Assembly: GCF_001942495.1 (NCBI RefSeq)
Contig: NZ_MKZS01000001.1
Location: forward strand, 7,788,700 to 7,820,871
Origin: Moorena bouillonii PNG
Lineage (GTDB): Bacteria; Cyanobacteriota; Cyanobacteriia; Cyanobacteriales; Coleofasciculaceae
Direction: 5' to 3'
Length of the DNA: 32,172 bases
Shown: positions 24,699 to 31,524 of the stretch, one piece after another
How the letters are laid out: every line of letters starts with the position of its first letter
Position numbering within the stretch: the stretch's first letter is position 1
Notes under the pieces: generated by a model
The model's input: only the letters and a program-made list of their open reading frames with translations
Databases searched by the model: none
What the model was told of the DNA's origin: nothing
Made by a program: the position numbers and the translations under genes

Positions 24699-25823
24699 AT
24701 GTCTGTGAATAACTATTACACCCTTGGTCGTTCTGGATTGCGCGTCAGTCGCCTAGCTCTTGGAACAATGACTTTTGGCACTGAGTGGGGCTGGGGAGCA
24801 GACCGTACAACCGCCAAAACCCTATTTGATGATTATGTTGAAGCAGGTGGTAACTTTATTGATACCGCCGACCTTTATACCAATGGGACGAGTGAAACTT
24901 GGTTAGGAGAGTTTATTGCTGAGCGTAATTTGCGGGACTTGATGGTGATTGCTACCAAATTTTCCTACAACGGAGAACCTGGCAATCCTAATGCTGGGGG
25001 CAATGGACGTAAAAATATTATGCGTGCAGTGGAAGGGTCGCTCAAGCGTTTAAATACTGACTATATTGATCTCTATATATTACATACCTGGGATAGAATT
25101 ACGAGCGCTGCAGAGGTGATGCGTACCCTAGATGATCTAGTTCGCTCTGGTAAGGTGCGTTATATTGGTCTTTCTGATGTTCCTGCTTGGTATGCTTCTC
25201 GTGCGCAAACTATTGCGGAGTTAAGAGGGTATGAAACGTTATCCACGCTGCAATTAGAATATTCCCTGGTAGAACGGAATATTGAAAATGAGTTTGTCCC
25301 TTTTGGTACAGAACACGGTATGGGAATTATGGTGTGGAGTCCCCTTGCTAGTGGTTTACTCAGTGGTAAATATCGCCCTAGTGAAGATGGTGGCATGGGT
25401 GAAGGTCGCTTAGAAGCGATGAAAGAGTCAATTAATCCAGCTTTTCAAAAGTTTAGCGATCGCAATTGGAAAATTGTGGCAGAGTTAGAAGCTGTAGCAA
25501 CAGAGGTAGGACGCAGTATGGCTCAAGTAGCAGTAAATTGGGCGGCTAACCGACCTGGTATTGCTTCGGTGATTATTGGTGCGACTAAACCCCATCAGCT
25601 TCAGGATAATCTACAGGCATTAGATTTTACCCTGAGCGAGGAGCATTTAATGCGTCTTAATCAGGTAAGTACTCCAGAATTAAAATTTCCCTATACTTTC
25701 TTTGGTTCAGAAATGCAAGCCATGCTTCATGGTGGGGTAACCGTGGGTGATAAACCTAAAAACTACTATCCCGTAATTGAGACTAGCGGTGGGGGTGCGG
25801 GTGTTGATAGTGATGCTGAATAA
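24699..25823 (+). CDS. Aldo/keto reductase
   Basis: A 374-aa NADPH-dependent oxidoreductase with a TIM-barrel fold. The catalytic tetrad is complete: D55 and Y60 in NFIDTADLY, K87 in VIATKFS, and H129 in LYILHTWD. The C-terminal cofactor region VIIGATKPHQLQDNLQAL is also typical. The sequence resembles the YajO/Tas-like bacterial subgroup that reduces aldehydes of broad range. The open frame extends back to TTG 24579, but the added 40 residues are not family-like and the reading MSVNNYYTLGRSGLRVSRLA is the normal N-terminus, so ATG 24699 is chosen. It follows the permease by 123 bp. A hairpin terminator lies 22 bp after the stop. Confidence 0.92.
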   Translation: MSVNNYYTLGRSGLRVSRLALGTMTFGTEWGWGADRTTAKTLFDDYVEAGGNFIDTADLYTNGTSETWLGEFIAERNLRDLMVIATKFSYNGEPGNPNAGGNGRKNIMRAVEGSLKRLNTDYIDLYILHTWDRITSAAEVMRTLDDLVRSGKVRYIGLSDVPAWYASRAQTIAELRGYETLSTLQLEYSLVERNIENEFVPFGTEHGMGIMVWSPLASGLLSGKYRPSEDGGMGEGRLEAMKESINPAFQKFSDRNWKIVAELEAVATEVGRSMAQVAVNWAANRPGIASVIIGATKPHQLQDNLQALDFTLSEEHLMRLNQVSTPELKFPYTFFGSEMQAMLHGGVTVGDKPKNYYPVIETSGGGAGVDSDAE

Positions 25824-25845
25824 ATGGTAGTGATAAATAGGTAGT

Positions 25846-25865
25846 GACCCCAAATTATTGGGGTC
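25846..25865 (+). terminator. Hairpin terminator after the aldo/keto reductase
   Basis: GACCCCAA (25846-25853) pairs exactly with TTGGGGTC (25858-25865) around ATTA. A short T-rich tract (CTTTTTAT) lies 13 bp further on, so termination is likely but the T-run is not adjacent. Confidence 0.6.
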
Positions 25866-25882
25866 TTAAATAAGTAACTTTT

Positions 25883-26003
25883 TATAGCAATGGAAGTATA
25901 GTTTAGGACATACTATTCTAGTGTAAAGGGAGCAGGGAGCAGGGAGCAGGGAGTAGGGAGCAAGTAAAAGAAATATCTCCTAAGCTTTGCTTCGACTGCT
26001 ATA
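25883..26003. repeat. TATAGCA-ended element with AGGGAGC heptamer array
   Basis: 121 bp with ends TATAGCA (25883-25889) and TGCTATA (25997-26003). The outer about 30 bp are imperfect inverted repeats, with GAAG and TTAGGA blocks matching on both sides. The centre (25926-25961) holds about five AGGGAGC units. Same build as the elements at 23097 and 28055 but with different inner sequence. Confidence 0.75.
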
Positions 26004-26251
26004 GTAAAATTGAGATTTTAAAAAACATACAAAAATTAGTTTTTTATAAATAAAATGCTTAGGGTTTGATTAGGCAATCAATACATGTTTATAACTACAG
26101 GTTTGGCAACGATAAATACTGTAAAAAATACCTAGTTTCGATAAAAAAAATATTTTTTGTTTCTTTATAATCATCGACAATTCCTTGTCTGTTTCTTTAC
26201 AGTCCATGTGGCAAGACAGTAGCAGTTAGAAGAGACATACAGACTGGGGAC

Positions 26252-28057
26252 ATGAAAGCATTATCAGTGGCAAGTGTTACGGCACCATCTAATCTACCCA
26301 AGGAGTCACCTCCTCAAGAGTATCGGAGTGAGTATCCCTTCCGGACACTACTTTATCTCTACCGCCAAGACCTAGGTAAAATCGGACTGTCGATGGCGGT
26401 GTATGTGATCAAACACAGTCCGGAATGGATCAGACCATTGGTGATTGCTAATGTAATTGATATTATTGCCAACCCAAGCACTCACCCACTGTCGGAGTTA
26501 TGGATTAATGGGGCTATCCTAGGGATTTCTGTAGTGCAAAATATCCCCACCCATTACTTACACATCCGGTTTATGAGTCTCGCGACTCGCAACATGGAGT
26601 CGAATCTGCGCTCAGTAATCACCCAGCAGCTGCAACTGCTTTCGATTGGGTTCTACAAAAATAACAGCAAGGGAGCACTACAAACCAAACTCTTGCGGGA
26701 TGTGGAACAAATTCAAGGGTTGGCGACAACCCTGTTCCAGTTTGTCCCTTCTGCTGTGCTAACTATCTTAGTAGCAATTGTCGCTACTGCTATTCGTGCT
26801 CCTTGGTTCCTGCTGTTCTTCCTGGGAACTGTCCCAGCGGCTGTGATTTTGATCTCGGTACTCAGAGGACCGATTCGCGATCGCAATTCTGCTTTCCGAC
26901 AACAACTAGAAGAAATGGCAGCTAGCTTAATCGAGATGATTCAGCTAATCCCAGTCACACGAGCTCATGGTGCTCAACAGACTGAGATAGAAAGGATTGA
27001 TGGCAAGTTAGTGACGGTCAAACAGGCAGCGGTGCGACTTGACTCGATTAACGCCATCACCGATTCCTCTTCTTGGGTAACCCTACGGTTATTCAGTCTG
27101 GTTTGCTTGATCACCTCAGCCTGGTTAGTCTATACCAAGCAATGGTCAATCACAGTGGGGGATGTGGTGTTACTGACCGGCTATTTTGATTCCCTGACTA
27201 ACTCGATAGTGCAAATTTTAGCTGTATTGCCACAGATTGGCAAAGGTTTTGAATCCATTCGCTCAGTGGGTGAAATTATCGAGTGTCCTGACCTAGAGCG
27301 CAATCCTGGTAAGATAGCTCTGCAACAGGTGCGTGGTGAATTCACCTTTGAGTCCCTTAGTTATAAGTATCCCGATACGGAACAGTTTGCCATTCAAGAC
27401 TTTTGTCTACAGGTCAATCCTGGGGAAACCATTGCCATCGTCGGACCATCCGGAGCCGGAAAATCTACCTTATTAAGTCTGATTATTGGTTTTATGGCTC
27501 CCACGACCGGAAGAGTTTTACTAGATGGTACAGATATGAGTAGCCTCGACCTACAGACCTATCGGAAATTCCTGTCAGTGGTTTCCCAGGAGACTATCTT
27601 ATTTGAAGGTACGGTGCGAGAGAATATTGTGTACGGCAGTAAACAATTGGATGAAGAGCAGTTAATCAAGGCGATTCAGGATGCCAATGCTTTAGAATTT
27701 ATTCAGGAATTGCCCTCGGGACTTGATACTCTAATTGGGGAAAATGGGGCAAAACTTTCTGGTGGTCAACGGCAACGATTAGCGATTGCTCGTGCTTTAA
27801 TTCGTAATCCACGGGTGTTAGTTCTCGATGAAGCAACATCGTCTCTAGATACTGCTTCGGAAGCTTTGATTCAGGACGCTTTGGAACACTTGATGGAAAA
27901 CCGCACAACGTTTGTGGTAGCTCATCGCCTGTCAACGATTCGGAAAGCTGACCGGATTGTAGTTATGGAACGAGGGCATATTGTAGAAGTTGGCAATCAC
28001 GCTCAACTGCTGGCGAAACATGGAACCTATACACAATTACATTCATTACAGATCTAG
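26252..28057 (+). CDS. ABC exporter, fused permease and ATPase
   Basis: A 601-aa half-transporter of the MsbA/McjD type that would work as a homodimer in the inner membrane. The transmembrane domain spans about 40-330. The nucleotide-binding domain has Walker A GPSGAGKST at 398-406, a Q-loop in SVVSQETILF, the signature LSGGQRQRLAIARA at 502-515, Walker B VLVLDEATSS at 522-531 and the switch His558. All catalytic residues are present, so it should be active. Substrate is unknown (lipid, peptide or drug). The TAG stop coincides with the start of a repeat element. The 195-base upstream gap after 26003 is AT-rich, and I saw no clear promoter in it. Confidence 0.92.
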   Translation: MKALSVASVTAPSNLPKESPPQEYRSEYPFRTLLYLYRQDLGKIGLSMAVYVIKHSPEWIRPLVIANVIDIIANPSTHPLSELWINGAILGISVVQNIPTHYLHIRFMSLATRNMESNLRSVITQQLQLLSIGFYKNNSKGALQTKLLRDVEQIQGLATTLFQFVPSAVLTILVAIVATAIRAPWFLLFFLGTVPAAVILISVLRGPIRDRNSAFRQQLEEMAASLIEMIQLIPVTRAHGAQQTEIERIDGKLVTVKQAAVRLDSINAITDSSSWVTLRLFSLVCLITSAWLVYTKQWSITVGDVVLLTGYFDSLTNSIVQILAVLPQIGKGFESIRSVGEIIECPDLERNPGKIALQQVRGEFTFESLSYKYPDTEQFAIQDFCLQVNPGETIAIVGPSGAGKSTLLSLIIGFMAPTTGRVLLDGTDMSSLDLQTYRKFLSVVSQETILFEGTVRENIVYGSKQLDEEQLIKAIQDANALEFIQELPSGLDTLIGENGAKLSGGQRQRLAIARALIRNPRVLVLDEATSSLDTASEALIQDALEHLMENRTTFVVAHRLSTIRKADRIVVMERGHIVEVGNHAQLLAKHGTYTQLHSLQI

Positions 28058-28169
28058 CAGTTATCAATGGGGTGAGGTACTTTCATTATGGGTTTTAGGG
28101 AACAGGGAACAGCGGATCTGGGAACAGGAAAAAAAACCTGTGTATCTCATAGCTATGAGAAATGCTATA
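28055..28169. repeat. TATAGCA-type element between two convergent stop codons
   Basis: 115 bp, homologous at both ends to the element at 23097: the first 28 bp differ at two positions, and the right end GAAATGCTATAT matches closely. The centre has only a few G-rich units (GGGTTTTAGGGAACAGGGAACA). TAG at its left tip is the stop of the ABC exporter, and the TGA of the Uma2 gene (28170-28172, minus) begins at the base after its right tip. Confidence 0.85.
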
Positions 28170-28910
28170 TCACTCAGGCAAATCACCAAACTGTTCTCGA
28201 TAACGAGCTAACAATGACTCCATTTGAGATAATTGCTCCTGAGCTTGTTCCTTTTGCTGACATTCTTGTTCGGCTCGTTGCTTTTCGAGTTCGGCTGCTT
28301 CAGTAGGGGTAGGAACTAGTTGTCCTTCTGCGGTAAACCAACGTAATTTTGAGTCATAAATTCCCAAATATAGTGCCAACTGTTGACTCCACAACCAACC
28401 TTCTTGATTAGGCTCAAGTTCGAGATAACAACCATCTACCAAGTGGAAGCCCTTCAATTCCAGGGTGTTGGGGTCAAACCAGAAATAGTCGGGAGTACGG
28501 AATGTATCCTGGTAGATTTGTTTCTTTAATCCTCGGTCCGTATCTGCCGTGGTAGGGGAAATAATTTCTACAATCACATTCGGATACTTTCCCTCTTCTT
28601 GCCACACTACCCAACTGTTCCGAGGTTTGCGCTCAGTTTGCAGCACCACAAAAAAGTCAGGCCCACGAAATTCTTCAGACTTACGTTGTCGAGGACTGTA
28701 ATAAATAGTCAGATTTCCCGAGACATAGAAATCATCACGCTCATCCCACAACCACTCTAGGCATTGGATGAGTAGGGTCATTTGTAGTCGATGTAGATCA
28801 GTTTCCAAAGGTGGTTCGTCACTGAGTAAATCCCTAGGGGGGAATATAACATCTTCCGGTACAGTTGTTGCAATTTCTGTTGGATTTTTTAATTCTTGAG
28901 TCAAAGACAT
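28170..28910 (-). CDS. Uma2 family (DUF820) putative endonuclease
   Basis: A 246-aa protein of the Uma2 family, PD-(D/E)XK nuclease-fold proteins greatly expanded in cyanobacteria and without a settled role. The nuclease pattern is seen as P84-D85 in RGPDFFVV, E115 in VIVEIISPTT and K129/K130 in GLKKQIYQD. PDYFWFDP and the LGIYDSKLRWF block follow. The last 60 residues (from AAELEKQ) are a predicted coiled coil, common in this family. Length is normal. It converges with the ABC exporter; a repeat element fills the 112 bp between the two stops. Confidence 0.88.
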   Translation of the reverse strand: MSLTQELKNPTEIATTVPEDVIFPPRDLLSDEPPLETDLHRLQMTLLIQCLEWLWDERDDFYVSGNLTIYYSPRQRKSEEFRGPDFFVVLQTERKPRNSWVVWQEEGKYPNVIVEIISPTTADTDRGLKKQIYQDTFRTPDYFWFDPNTLELKGFHLVDGCYLELEPNQEGWLWSQQLALYLGIYDSKLRWFTAEGQLVPTPTEAAELEKQRAEQECQQKEQAQEQLSQMESLLARYREQFGDLPE

Positions 28911-29028
28911 CGCGGCTAGGGTCTAATAAGTAGGTGGTACTTATTAGTCTAGATTATCATCATTATATCCAGTCAAGTAATATCTGAACAAAGTTGAAAA
29001 ATTATCAATCTCTGACTCTTAACCATTA

Positions 29029-29069
29029 GGCGTTGCTTAATAATGGAGCAACGCCAACCATTATTAAGC
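29029..29069 (+). promoter_or_regulatory. Two mutually exclusive hairpins
   Basis: GGCGTTGCT (29029-29037) pairs with AGCAACGCC (29047-29055). GCTTAATAATGG (29035-29046) pairs with CCATTATTAAGC (29058-29069). Both pairings are exact. The left arm of the second stem starts inside the left arm of the first and covers its loop, so only one can form at a time. Confidence 0.55.
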
Positions 29070-29133
29070 TAATAAATGATTACAGCGTTTTTATTCACTA
29101 TCAGCTACACCTGTTTCCTTTGCTATAGCTGAT

Positions 29134-29171
29134 AGCTGAATGCTTATAATTTAGCATTAGCTTTTTTTTTT
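29134..29171 (+). terminator. Rho-independent terminator
   Basis: AGCTGAATGCT (29134-29144) pairs with AGCATTAGCT (29153-29162) with one bulged G, around an 8-base loop, and is followed by ten T (29162-29171). It is oriented to the right. Confidence 0.65.
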
Positions 29172-29212
29172 ATCCTAAAATTACTCCCGGAAAAAAAAAT
29201 TTAGAAAAACCC

Positions 29213-29241
29213 TTGACAATTATAACTATAATCATTACAAT
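29213..29241 (+). promoter_or_regulatory. Consensus promoter of the 69-aa gene
   Basis: TTGACA (29213-29218), a 17-bp spacer, then TACAAT (29236-29241). The -10 overlaps the inverted repeat ACAAT-AATC-ATTGT (29237-29250), and AATCATT occurs twice (29230-29236, 29242-29248); both look like possible operator elements. The start codon is 33 bp downstream. Confidence 0.65.
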
Positions 29242-29273
29242 AATCATTGTAAGCGAAATTTAGTTTTTTACTC

Positions 29274-29483
29274 ATGTCTACAGACTTTATTCCGAATCAC
29301 GACAATAATCTAAAAAAACAACGTATTAAGTACATTAAGGGCTCTCCTGAAGCAGTAATTAAGACTATTTACGGCCTTTCTGCACTGGGGTATGGGTCGG
29401 TTTCCGACTGGAGCCCTTTGCAAGCAACCGGCATTCCGGGGCAAGTAATTAGTTTTGCAACCAAGTATCAAACTTGGCGTTAA
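29274..29483 (+). CDS. Small conserved-looking cyanobacterial protein
   Basis: 69 codons. The protein reads as a compact single domain: IKYIKGSPEAVIKTIYGL, then GYGSVSDWSP, LQATGIPGQVISFATKY. From memory this resembles a family of 60-75-aa uncharacterised cyanobacterial proteins with a DWSPLQPTxxPGxVMSI-type core; I cannot check that here. There is no signal peptide or membrane segment. It has its own well-formed promoter, a GC-rich structured 3' region (GGGGGGG/CCCCCC near 29509-29523, TCCGG/CCGGA at 29522-29542) and its own terminator, so it is probably a monocistronic, well-expressed gene. Function unknown. Confidence 0.75.
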   Translation: MSTDFIPNHDNNLKKQRIKYIKGSPEAVIKTIYGLSALGYGSVSDWSPLQATGIPGQVISFATKYQTWR

Positions 29484-29588
29484 TAGGTTAAATTTATGGG
29501 GGGGTTTCCCCCCTGGTATGGTCCGGTAGGATCACATCCGGATTGATTCGGAAACTGATAGACATGACATAACGTTTACAGCATTGAT

Positions 29589-29624
29589 ATAGCCGTGGAT
29601 AGTATTTCTACGGCTATTTTTTTT
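29589..29624 (+). terminator. Rho-independent terminator of the 69-aa gene
   Basis: ATAGCCGT (29589-29596) pairs exactly with ACGGCTAT (29610-29617), followed by eight T (29617-29624). Confidence 0.85.
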
Positions 29625-29634
29625 GTAAGCATTT

Positions 29635-29667
29635 AGCTATCAGCTATCAGCTATCAGCTATCAGCTA
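29635..29667. repeat. AGCTATC 7-base tandem repeat
   Basis: Four exact AGCTATC units and a partial fifth, directly followed by a GCTACGCGAACAG dispersed-repeat copy (29672-29684). Confidence 0.9.
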
Positions 29668-29703
29668 ATGCGCTACGCGAACAGCTATCGGCTTACAGCA
29701 AAT

Positions 29704-29831
29704 TTTGCCCCCCTAGCCCCCCAAATTTGGGGGGAAATTGAGTTAAAGTCCCCCGCCCCCCTAACCCCCCAATTTTGGGGGGAATTAGCGGATGCTTCGC
29801 TTTTTGATAGTCGGGGATTTAGGGGGCTTGC
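29704..29831. repeat. C-rich/G-rich dispersed palindromic repeat, two copies
   Basis: Two related units (29704-29740 and 29748-29788), each of the form CCCCCTARCCCCCCAAWTTTGGGGG, followed by a third, inverted partial unit near 29810-29831 (GGGGATTTAGGGGGC). CCCCCCAA at 29765-29772 pairs with TTGGGGGG at 29775-29782. An open frame through it (29668-29907) is repeat DNA and not a gene. Confidence 0.8.
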
Positions 29832-29891
29832 AGCTAAAGGTAGTGAGGTCAATTCATCTGAAAACGGCTGTATGATTGGGGCTACACCTAT

Positions 29892-29949
29892 GGTGGGCAG
29901 TGCCTAGTAACGGGTTTTGTCAGCTGATCTGTATTAAGCACTGCCCACC
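29892..29949. repeat. Inverted repeat GGTGGGCAGTGC
   Basis: GGTGGGCAGTGC (29892-29903) and its exact complement (29938-29949) flank 34 bp. It sits 15 bp beyond the toxin gene's stop codon, where it may also act as a 3' hairpin for that leftward transcript. Confidence 0.75.
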
Positions 29950-29964
29950 CTACATCAACTAAAA

Positions 29965-30237
29965 TCAATTAAATTGATCGTAATGACCACCTATTGCAAA
30001 AATATAAACATAGTTATCATCAAATTTGTAAATAAGGCGATCTTTTTGAGAAATTCTTCTTGACCACAACCCCGATAAATTATGTTTTAACGGTTCAGGT
30101 TTTCCCATTCCTTTAGCGGGATCGTATCTCAGCATTTCTTTGATGATTTTACAAAGGGTTTGATGGAGTTTTTTGTCTTTTTTACGAAGTTCTTCGTAAA
30201 TCTCCCAAGTTTTGCCCTCAAATACTAAGTATCTCAT
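29965..30237 (-). CDS. yoeB: YoeB-type toxin (Txe/YoeB, RelE superfamily)
   Basis: A 90-aa ribosome-dependent mRNA interferase. The YoeB signature KPEPLKHNLSGLWSRRI is complete. Residues matching the E. coli catalytic set are E48, R67, H85 and Y86, all in place, so the toxin looks active. A four-residue tail (DQFN) extends past the usual C-terminal HY. The start codon overlaps the end of the antitoxin gene by 20 bp, the usual arrangement with antitoxin first. The gene sits among repeats and a transposase, as expected for a mobile toxin-antitoxin pair. Confidence 0.92.
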   Translation of the reverse strand: MRYLVFEGKTWEIYEELRKKDKKLHQTLCKIIKEMLRYDPAKGMGKPEPLKHNLSGLWSRRISQKDRLIYKFDDNYVYIFAIGGHYDQFN

Positions 30238-30490
30238 CTAGTTCTTCCTGATTGGGAGAGTAGCCTTTATTTTGGGTATGGGTAGCTTGAGAACGGTTAA
30301 TCTGTTCCATTAAATGGCTATTTTGTAATACATACAATGTTTCTTGTTGTTGTTCCCAATCTTCGGCACTAATAATAATAAAGTCTCCCTGATTGGGATC
30401 GGTGATTTTGAGGGGAGTATGTTGATTAATGACTTGTTTAATAAAGTCTTGAATGTTAGTCTTAAATTGCTTGATAGGAATAGAGTTCAC
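30218..30490 (-). CDS. yefM: Phd/YefM-type antitoxin
   Basis: A 90-aa antitoxin that should bind and neutralise the YoeB toxin and repress the operon. The N-terminal Phd/YefM DNA-binding fold is recognisable: IPIKQFKTNIQDFIKQVINQ, PLKITDPNQGDFIIISAEDW, then an ETLYVLQNSHLMEQI helix. The C-terminal third (SQATHTQNKGYSPNQEEL) is polar and likely disordered until toxin binds. The start codon is GTG at 30490, supported by GAGG (30499-30502) 8 bp upstream. The operator palindrome lies at 30506-30519. Confidence 0.88.
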   Translation of the reverse strand: MNSIPIKQFKTNIQDFIKQVINQHTPLKITDPNQGDFIIISAEDWEQQQETLYVLQNSHLMEQINRSQATHTQNKGYSPNQEELDEILSI

Positions 30491-30505
30491 GGTTTTTTCC
30501 TCATT

Positions 30506-30519
30506 TATACTTAAGTATA
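30506..30519 (-). promoter_or_regulatory. Toxin-antitoxin operator palindrome
   Basis: TATACTTAAGTATA is a perfect 14-bp palindrome 15 bp before the antitoxin start codon. Read leftward, its first half TATACT would serve as the -10 element, so antitoxin binding there would block transcription. The -35 is poor. Confidence 0.6.
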
Positions 30520-30644
30520 GCAGGTTAATATTTCCTTGAGTTGCTTGTAAGCATTTATCTCAAGTCCGGTTGAATACCGATAATAAAAGTGTATCGAAGG
30601 CAGCTTTGCTGAAGTAAAAGAATAAGGTTTCAAGGGAATGGTGC

Positions 30645-30725
30645 GATGCGCTACGCGCAGCCAAAGGCGATTGACCGTAGGTCACGCTTGGCCTACGGCC
30701 TCAGCTTCCGCTAAAAGCGATCGCG
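30645..30725. repeat. GC-rich dispersed repeat cluster
   Basis: ATGCGCTACGCGCAGCC, then GGCGATTGACCGTAGGTCAC, GCTTGGCCTACGGCC and a HIP1 octamer. The ATTGACCGTAGGTCACGCT part is identical to the one inside the DUF928 gene (7434-7452). Strikingly GC-rich against its AT-rich surroundings. Confidence 0.75.
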
Positions 30726-31080
30726 TTTAGGGGTTCCAAACGAGCATCGCAACGGTGGCACGGCAGCAAGGTTATGAGTAGAGGGTATGTGCTCACTATG
30801 ATGTAAACCTAGGAGTTTTTTTCTTATCAAAGAAAATTAGGATTTTTTTTATATTATCAAATAAAAATTGTGCTCTTTTTACTCTATTGCATTTTGCCTC
30901 TTGCCTGCATGACTTTTACCGCAACAAGTCTATTGACATTCCAGATACAAACACTATAGTAGTTTATAGTAATAAGCGAGGCAGCATTTACCTTAAAATA
31001 AAATGAATTGTGATAATTTTTGTTTCCTACTCCCAATTGCCTTTCCTATATATATCGTTTTTCATAACTATGAGGTGCAT
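30726..31080. other. Gene-free AT-rich stretch
   Basis: No reading frame, strong promoter or clear hairpin was found. Two loosely repeated T-rich blocks with TATCAAA at about 30815-30870 are the only pattern. Confidence 0.5.
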
Positions 31081-31129
31081 AGGTGCGCTTTCCGTTGGTG
31101 ACTTAAATTTGCAAACAGAAAGCGCACCT
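31081..31129. repeat. Inverted repeat AGGTGCGCTTTC before a small gene
   Basis: AGGTGCGCTTTC (31081-31092) and its exact complement (31118-31129) can be extended by 4 bp with one mismatch. The loop is about 17 bases. It ends 8 bp before ATG 31138, so it would sequester or form the leader of that gene; it could equally be a small mobile element. Confidence 0.6.
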
Positions 31130-31137
31130 TTACAAAT

Positions 31138-31524
31138 ATGAAATGCATCCCACTATTAACGGTTGACATGACCACACATAAAAAAACGATAAACCCACAA
31201 CAACCCAGTAGTAAAACTCAAGGTGTAACACAATTATCAACTAGACCAAAAACAAGGTCTGGTAAGGTTATTAATGAACTCCTTATCAACATATGGGAGC
31301 CCTTGGATCAGCTTGGAAAAGCTTTAATAGGTAACCTCTGGCGAGATGTCTATTTAACAATTCAGGATGCGATTGGTTTTGGTATCCTATACGTTATTTT
31401 CGGCTGGATATTTCATTGGATAACTAAAGAAAATTTTACAAGCTTTGATCAATGTTGGAATACCTGGAGCGTTTGGGAAGTAAACCGCTACTTCTGCCTT
31501 GTTGTTGTTTTGCTCAAGGGGTGA
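31138..31524 (+). CDS. Small membrane protein, possibly truncated
   Basis: 128 codons. The N-terminal 45 residues are polar and T/Q/K-rich; a hydrophobic segment at about 79-93 (IGFGILYVIFGWIFHW) is a probable transmembrane helix. The C-terminal part WNTWSVWEVNRYFCLVVVLL is aromatic and hydrophobic and reads as if it should continue. The frame stops at 31522-31524, and an insertion-sequence transposase frame begins 92 bp later, so the original end may have been lost to that insertion. ATG 31168 (residue 11) is an alternative start. I recognise no family. Confidence 0.5.
   Translation: MKCIPLLTVDMTTHKKTINPQQPSSKTQGVTQLSTRPKTRSGKVINELLINIWEPLDQLGKALIGNLWRDVYLTIQDAIGFGILYVIFGWIFHWITKENFTSFDQCWNTWSVWEVNRYFCLVVVLLKG

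Larger units (their letters stand above)
28990..29171 (+). ncRNA. Candidate small structured RNA ending in a terminator
   Basis: There is no reading frame here. On the plus strand the segment carries overlapping hairpins (29029-29069), a CTATCAGCT/AGCTGATAG stem (29098-29106 with 29127-29135), and a strong intrinsic terminator (29134-29171). Nothing coding on the plus strand lies upstream that would need this terminator, because the Uma2 gene runs leftward. The start point is a guess. Confidence 0.3.

Noticed and set aside
29668-29907. 79-codon open frame
   Set aside because: It consists almost wholly of the C/G-rich dispersed repeat and the GCTACGCGAACAG copy; the open frame is a by-product of repeat composition.
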